Positions 58,301-64,000 of a stretch of DNA of 64,000 nt are shown piece by piece. The notes under the pieces were generated by a model that saw nothing but the letters and a program-made list of their open reading frames with translations, was not told the DNA's origin and did not search any database. Every line of letters begins with the position of its first letter. Position 1 is the first letter of the stretch. Made by a program: the position numbers and the translations under genes. Origin of the DNA: Isoetes taiwanensis (lineage: Eukaryota; Streptophyta; Lycopodiopsida; Isoetales; Isoetaceae); the NCBI GenBank assembly GCA_021234155.1, contig JAJEKV010000021.1:11839760-11903759 (forward strand), given 5' to 3'.

Positions 58301-59990
58301 CCCGCACAAGATTAGCATTCTGCCCCATTCATCTCTTGCAATGAAACTTAAATATAATTAAGGATTATTATTTAAATATAAACGGTGTCGAGACTCTCAG
58401 AAATCTATTTGACGCGAAGTGACCGGTTGGATCAATTTCCACGCATTTGAGCATTTCAATATGAACATGGTTGCATATTAAACGGGGGTGTTGCAGCACT
58501 TTCGTTTGAAGATTCCCTTCTAAAAAATATATTCATCATTCGAGGGTCAATTTCAAAAAATCATGGTGATTACAATTTAATATATGCTATATTTGCAGAA
58601 AATTATTTTTCTATCATAGGGTCAACACATCAACACCTTGAAATAGCACTTTTTAGGGGTTAAATCCATAACATCATGATGCCTAATATTTAGTATACGC
58701 CATTTCAGCTACATTTATTTTTCTGGCACTAGATTATTGTGAGCACATGACAAAAAGAGTTGAATTTGTAATAGATTATAATTTAGTTAAACAGAAAGTC
58801 CAAGGTGTGAAGAAAAATAAACATGAAGTTTTGTGGTGCGAAGAATGAGTAAATAAGCAGAGCATGCCAAAATCTATCTAGAGAACCACCTAATCAGTGT
58901 TTAAAGATTCCATATTCCAGAATAGGATTGTTAGTCACCCTTGTAGTCTCATGCTATTCCGGAATAAGATCTTACACTCTTATGCTAGCTAATTTGGAAT
59001 ACAAACCAGGAGTCTTATACTATTCCGGAATGGGATCTTGCACTCTTACTTTATTTGGAATATAAACTAGGAGTCACTTGGGATCTCATGGGCCATACTT
59101 TATGAATGGGCCAATGCAAAATGATAATACTAAGGGTCACTACTTTAAAACCTAAGGCACTACTTTATCCACCTAACGATGAAGATGATGTGTTTCAGCT
59201 TGACCATTGGTTTTCCCTAAAACACCTAATATGGCTATGGCTTTCCATCTCCCTTAAGAACCAGCTGGATCTTATGGCTTGAGTCTGGAATGCCTTTCCC
59301 ATGAAATGCCTAAGAAGGATTTTTCCAATTTATTTTCTCATTGATCTTGATAAAACACCAAATGTTACTTAGCCATAATTTTTTTGTTCATCCTTCTAGC
59401 TCTGGATCATGTAAATAAACTCATCGGTAGCATGCATAGATCAGGATATAAAAACACAAAGCAATATATTCAATAAAACAAAGAGATACATCAAAAAATA
59501 GTCCTTTTCACTAGACTAAGACACACAACTCTAAAGTCCACATCAGCTAGTTGCAAGGCTATCACACCAACCACAGGGCATGAAAATATACAATTCATCA
59601 TCAATGGGTTGGGGACATAAAAATGGACTGGCAAGTTGCAACAAGACATAATCACATGTTATTAGATACAAGGTTTGGAGGATAATGAGCATGTCCTGCA
59701 CCTGCACCAGCATCTGAAACTATTAGAGCTATATTTGTTATGCTGTCCAGATCCATCTTCATGTATCAATTTGGGCTTGGAATTTAGCCATCTTACACTT
59801 AGTTGACACAGTTGTTGATTTTGCAAATCCTTGATGAGTGAAAGACTATGAGAACTGGTGTTTCTTTCAAGTGCCATAAACCAGAGTTGCATATACTGTC
59901 CTTGTAGAGCTCTGGCCCAACATATACAGGTTTTGTTCTCGTGCTTTTGCAATTCCACGGTAGTCTTACTTCATTGTTCAACATGCTTTT
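58301..59990. other. No recognisable gene
   Basis: AT-rich, includes the tandem at 58945-59071. Short ORFs only. Confidence 0.5.
58945..59071. repeat. Imperfect tandem duplication, about 63-66 bp
   Basis: agtctcatgctattccggaa and on at 58945-59010, repeated at 59011-59071 with several changes and a small deletion. Confidence 0.8.
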
Positions 59991-60289
59991 GATATCTTTC
60001 TATGCCATACTTCATGTTGCTGCATGTGTGCAATGAAGCCACTCCATGCTCCAATTCTACAAAAAAAATACACAAATTCAATAATTTAAAACTGGATAAT
60101 CCTATGAAAGGTACAAGTCCTAATATAGTAGAAGACAGAACCATTTGCAAGGAGATTTTGCAACCAAAACCAACACAAAAAAAGTTACAACTAGAACCAT
60201 AAGAACTGAAATGCGTTATGAGTCTAGAACTTTCTAGATGCTTTGAAGCTTGTGAAAAATGAAATGTGTAGAAATGTTTTGAACAAAGA

Positions 60290-60408
60290 TTCCTAGAAAA
60301 GAAGGAACTGGGACGAGACTGGACACGAGGGGTGGGTGGCGCGGACTGAGCCCTAGACCGAAGATGGCCTCCCTCTATGTCATAAGCAGATCCATACATC
60401 GGCGCCAG
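60290..60408 (-). pseudogene. PBS and truncated gag start downstream of the LTR
   Basis: Directly after the LTR on the minus strand: one spacer base, TGGCGCC (60401-60407, primer-binding-site-like as in plant gypsy elements), then ATG opening MYGSAYDIEGGHLRSRAQSA and PPTPRVQSRPSSFFSR. The sequence then changes to unrelated AT-rich DNA at about 60,290, so the element is truncated or interrupted. Confidence 0.5.
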
Positions 60409-60997
60409 TGTTTGGGGTCTGGGTTCGGGAACTCCTGGAAGACAGCCCTCTGTGAGGACCCGTGGATCTAACAGGAGAGTCCGGGGGACTATGTCACGCG
60501 GGATTTGCTGAAAGAGAAAAAGAAGAGGAGAACAGAACAAATGAAAGAAAGATGATAAGCTTCCTTAATATCAATGATGAAAATATATGAGCTCTCGCAA
60601 TAGAGAGAAAACTGAAAGGAGACAAGACTCAAAACTCATCTAAAACTTATGAGCTAACTCTACTCATATATATAGTACAATGGCCTTGGGCCCAATATAG
60701 ACACTCTGGATCGATCTCGTGCCGACTCACGGAAGGAGGCCTGATTTTTGCAGGAATGTTGGCGGTGCCTCTTGAAGTGCCTAGAATCACTGACGCCGAC
60801 GCTGGCGGACGGGCCGTCATTACTTGTCCGAAATGGCACCTCTTGATCGGAGCCAAAGGCTTTGATCTGCGTGGGCCTCGCTTTTAGTCTTCTCGTGGGA
60901 GGCTTGGATGTCCGACCCGTGGTTGACCGAGGATCTTTGAGCTTGACCTGGTCCGACGATGCATGAATAGTCCCCGCATCAGAGGCACAGATTAACA
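60409..60997 (-). repeat. 589-bp LTR
   Basis: The minus strand starts TGTTAATC right after a purine tract (GGTGGGGGAG, 60998-61007) and ends CCCAAACA right before the PBS. TG...CA ends, an internal TATA box and flanking PPT and PBS all support an LTR. No second copy is in the window, so the limits are by signals only. Confidence 0.65.
60666..60675 (-). promoter_or_regulatory. TATA box in the LTR
   Basis: The minus strand reads GTACTATATATATGAGTAGA, about 330 bp into the LTR and 260 bp before its end, a usual place for U3/R promoters. Confidence 0.45.
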
Positions 60998-61007
60998 CTC
61001 CCCCACC

Positions 61008-63987
61008 AAACGCACACTCGAGTGAAGAAAAGGAGGAAGCGCCGGAGGGCGGAAGCCATCGGCCTGAAAAGTGATCCTCACGGGAGTGAGGACGGGCCCC
61101 ATTATGGTACCGGGCTGATGAGATCTTGGCGTGATTGAAGAGCTTGAGGTGTGTCTTGGCCAAGGGCGTGGATCAAAGATCAATAAGAAAAACGAGCCGC
61201 ACTCATGTCTTCAAGTGCGCTGCATGCCTCAAGAAATGTAATCGACACTCCATGAGGAGACAAAGGTCAAGGCCAAAAGCACCGACACCGGCATTTGATT
61301 GTAAAGTGAAAATGGGACGCCGCCGATTTAAGGAGCCGAGCAAAATGCATTTGAGGGCAGCGAAAAATCCCGCTTTGAAGATGGACGTAAGGATCGTGAG
61401 GTGGAGGCGTTTCGCAAGAAGGTGTTGAGACCATGAAGCGCATCCCTGGCTGTTGCCAACCACGCCATTAGCAATGTAGATCCAATTTGTGGTGTTGTCC
61501 GTAGTAGCACCTTCTTCCCAATGTGATCGGGCGAACAAAACGTGGATCCCACCGGAGATCCGCCGAGATCCGAGGTGGTGTCCAGCCCGCATGACCATCC
61601 ATGACCTTGGTCCAAAAAGGAAGGGCCAATCAGAAGTCGTGAACCTGGGGGCGGAGGTACACCCGTGGAAGCATAGGGAGAAGGAACCATGCCCGCGGGC
61701 GTGGGTTGCCGGCTTGATCTCTCGAATTGACCGACAAGATCTGGATCAAGTGCCCGACACCGCCGATCCCAAAGAGAAGCGTAGAGCCGAGAGTTGACGG
61801 AGGGCTATCCCATCCGTGGGGACCGCCTTGCTATCCAACGAGCTCAGAATCGATTGTAGCCCGAGGTGCCGCATATAGACTTGTGCATAGGGAAGATCTT
61901 GGGATGTCCTAGATACTTCCTTATTTGTTGCAGCCGCTTCCGCTTGCCGAGAGATAAATGATTGGCAAGCTCGTGCATGTACCCCTCGATGAAAAGTTTT
62001 GGTCCGAAAGCGGGATCCGCAAGATATGGATTGTTATCCCGAAGCACCCATTCGCAGATGGGGTCACCCCGAACAATAGCGGTGGCGTGGCCCATTGCCA
62101 AAATTTTCCAATGTATCACCCGGATAGAAATCATGAAAAATATAAGCCATGGGCTGAACCACGCGGAAAGTGAGAAAGTCGGGATCTAAGCACGGTGTAT
62201 GAGATCAAAAGACAACAAGGGCACAACACAACCCTTTGTCTTCAATGGAGAGTTTCGGCCAAATCCGGAAAAATCAGCACCTTTTCGTGGGATATCCACG
62301 GGGCCATCACCGCGTGCCACTTTGAAAGGAAGAGGTGGCGCCGAAAGCAACCACATAATCATGATAGCAGAGGAGGGAGCCGGGAAGTCCACCGGCATTC
62401 TCAGGAAGAATTGAAGTCCGGGCGCCAAGTTTGGTTTGAGCCTCATCGCCAGATGAATAGCTTGCCGCAATTTGTTGTTCGAGATCACGGATCCTATTGT
62501 CCTTTTCAAGTAGGAGGCGTGGATCGGGTCACGGACCCGCTTCGGAGAAGGATTGACCGGGAGGAAGATTTCCCGGTGTATTGAGACGCACGGCAATCTC
62601 CGTCATCGAAAGTATTTTCTCGTTTCTCGCACCTCTCGTAAGCCGATCTTGAAGAGAGGTGATCCGGAGAGGTCTGTAGAAAAGCGGAGCCGGCCAAGGA
62701 GGCAACTTGAGCATCTCGGGTTGAAAGATTTTGAACTTGAGTGCGGAAGTTTTCACACGCCCGAAAGTACAAGGCATTGAGTTTAGCAATATCTTCATCC
62801 TTGGTACTCGGGAGAGCAGCTTTGGACTTGTTGTGCTCCAATAGAGTCCGAATTTCTGGACCGAGCCGAGCCCCGCCGATCTGCGAGTTGGCTGACTTGA
62901 GCTTGTGTACTCTTGAGATCCCGCATGAGCCCGTAAGAGAGCTTCATGCTTGTCTTGAAGTTTGGCCTCAAAGTTGCAACTTGGGCGATTGCGGCTTGAA
63001 GGTCTTGGTGTACCGTCGACGAGGCCTCTAGTGCCCGTTGAACCCGCTCATAAGAGCGTCTTGGGATTCCTCAGAATTTAAGTGCAGCGGCTTGAGCATC
63101 CCGGCGTCATCGATACAACAACCGGCGAGGGTGTTGTGGTGGTGGAATTGGCTGTTGCCTGGTGTGGGAGGTTTGTGAAAAATGGTGTGAAGTGGATGGT
63201 GTAGCGGAGGAAGAGACAGTGACATGAGTGTGACTGTGGTCATGACCAGGAGAAGATGGGCGTGATGTGCCAACTTGGTGATTGACTCGAAGGGAGCGCT
63301 GAGTGGAAGTATGAGAATTTGGTGGTGTGGGAGGGAAGTAATGACGGATGAGGGCTTGAAAGTGCCCTCCCCATAAAAGAAATGGAAGTGGTACCCCGGC
63401 GGTCCATTTCTTGGAGAAGACGATAGAACATCATTTGGGGCCAATCTATGTGGTGCTTGGAGTGTGTAGCATGAAGGACGAGGGTTATAGAAAGGCTTAT
63501 TGATATGGGTGTTCTTGATAGAATACCCAAGGAATTTGGCGCCAAAAAAATTTTACAAAGGTCTCATGAGGCTTTGTCGATATTGGTCGGGACGATGGAC
63601 ATTGGCGTGATAAGCGTGGTGCACCAAACTCGCGGACATCAATATCCCGTGATAGCAGACCATGATACACAAGGAGTGTGCAAGGGAATATGAAATACCT
63701 CGTAAATCAAGTGTTGAGTCAATGAAATAGTGGTGCCATCGACCACAATGGTGTACCCTTTGCGGGGTCGTTAACAATATTGGCGATGAACCGCCAGAAT
63801 CGGGCAGGATTTGGAGCCGGAAGTTCCATTTGAGAAAATTGTAAAAGCTGGTGTCGGATTCAAATGACGCCTTTATTGGGGCCAACAAGGGCTTTCATGG
63901 AAAGTGGGTGTCAAGAAGGATACGATGCAAAAGGGCCGGATCCTTGGGAGCAAGAGTTTGAAGTGTAGAAAATCTTGGGGCAGCCAT
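61008..63987 (-). pseudogene. Retroelement ORF region: Transposase_32-like start and coiled coil
   Basis: The minus strand begins with ATG at 63987 (MAAPRFSTLQTLAPKDPALL). It continues, in shifting frames, with RFIANIVNDPAKG, then YTIVVDGTTISLTQHLIYEV and FHIPLH (about 63,680-63,780), which resembles the plant retroelement family annotated as putative plant transposon protein (V-x-G-x-x-I...IN...L-x-I-P). A Pro/Ser/His-rich linker follows, then a helical, coiled-coil-like part (DEDIAKLNALYFRACENF, TRDAQVASLAGSAF at about 62,680-62,800; LLLEKDNRIRDLEQQIAASY near 62,470) and the polypurine tract before the LTR. At least five frameshifts. It may be an extra 3' ORF of a gypsy element or the only ORF of a non-autonomous one. 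Confidence 0.45.
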
Positions 63988-64000
63988 GAGAATGATTTGC

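Overview
The window looks like nuclear DNA of a land plant with a large, repeat-rich genome. The evidence is a twelve-exon TauE/SafE-family gene with a plant-type protein, a plant-type TAF5 homologue with GT-AG introns, a piece of a plant b561 protein, plant Ty3/gypsy elements, a CACTA transposon with CACTACAAGAGAA ends, and poly-A retroposons with clean target-site duplications. DIRS-like tyrosine-recombinase retroelements and ParB-methyltransferase DNA transposons are not typical of seed plants, so a fern, lycophyte or bryophyte is my guess (inference only). Most of the sequence is mobile DNA in several layers of nesting. Only the TauE/SafE gene looks close to intact.

Layout. 1-2.4 kb: broken gene (+) for a ParB-like plus beta-class DNA methyltransferase protein. 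2.4-9.3 kb: gene-poor, with short tandem duplications. 9.35-11.9 kb: TauE/SafE transporter gene (-). 15.8-21.9 kb: Ty3/gypsy element (-) with one LTR, split by a 1.8-kb TRIM-like element whose two 101-bp LTRs are identical. 22.6-23.0 kb: broken cytochrome b561 piece. 23.2-29.6 kb: second gypsy-like element (-) between 1.1-kb direct repeats, carrying two nested poly-A retroposons with target-site duplications. 30.9-33.0 kb: LTR relic, a 109-bp retroposon and a DIRS-like reverse transcriptase piece. 33,186-42,345: a complete 9.16-kb DNA transposon. 45.9-52.5 kb: decayed TAF5 homologue (-), with a 4.75-kb CACTA element (3-bp duplication CAT) in an intron. 53.4-58.3 kb: DIRS-like element with RT, RNase H, methyltransferase-like and tyrosine recombinase parts. 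60.4-64.0 kb: LTR with PPT on one side and PBS on the other, plus a coiled-coil ORF region.

The most interesting system is the 33-42 kb transposon, bounded by 34-bp inverted repeats (one mismatch) and a candidate 4-bp duplication AATA. It has two divergent genes. The minus-strand gene encodes a ParB-like domain followed by a beta-class N6A/N4C DNA methyltransferase. The plus-strand gene encodes a DUF7869-type protein, probably the transposase, with a chromatin-reader-like segment and an acidic tail. A 20-bp palindrome, TGTCTATGCGCGCATAGACA, and many degenerate copies lie in the subterminal regions, introns and shared promoter region but not in the recognised coding segments. This recalls bacterial ParB with parS sites. 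My hypothesis is that the element marks its own DNA by methylation guided by these sites.

Nearly all recognised ORFs except the TauE/SafE exons carry frameshifts. Whether these are decay or long-read consensus errors cannot be settled from the sequence. Exon limits come from GT-AG signals and family knowledge, not from transcripts.
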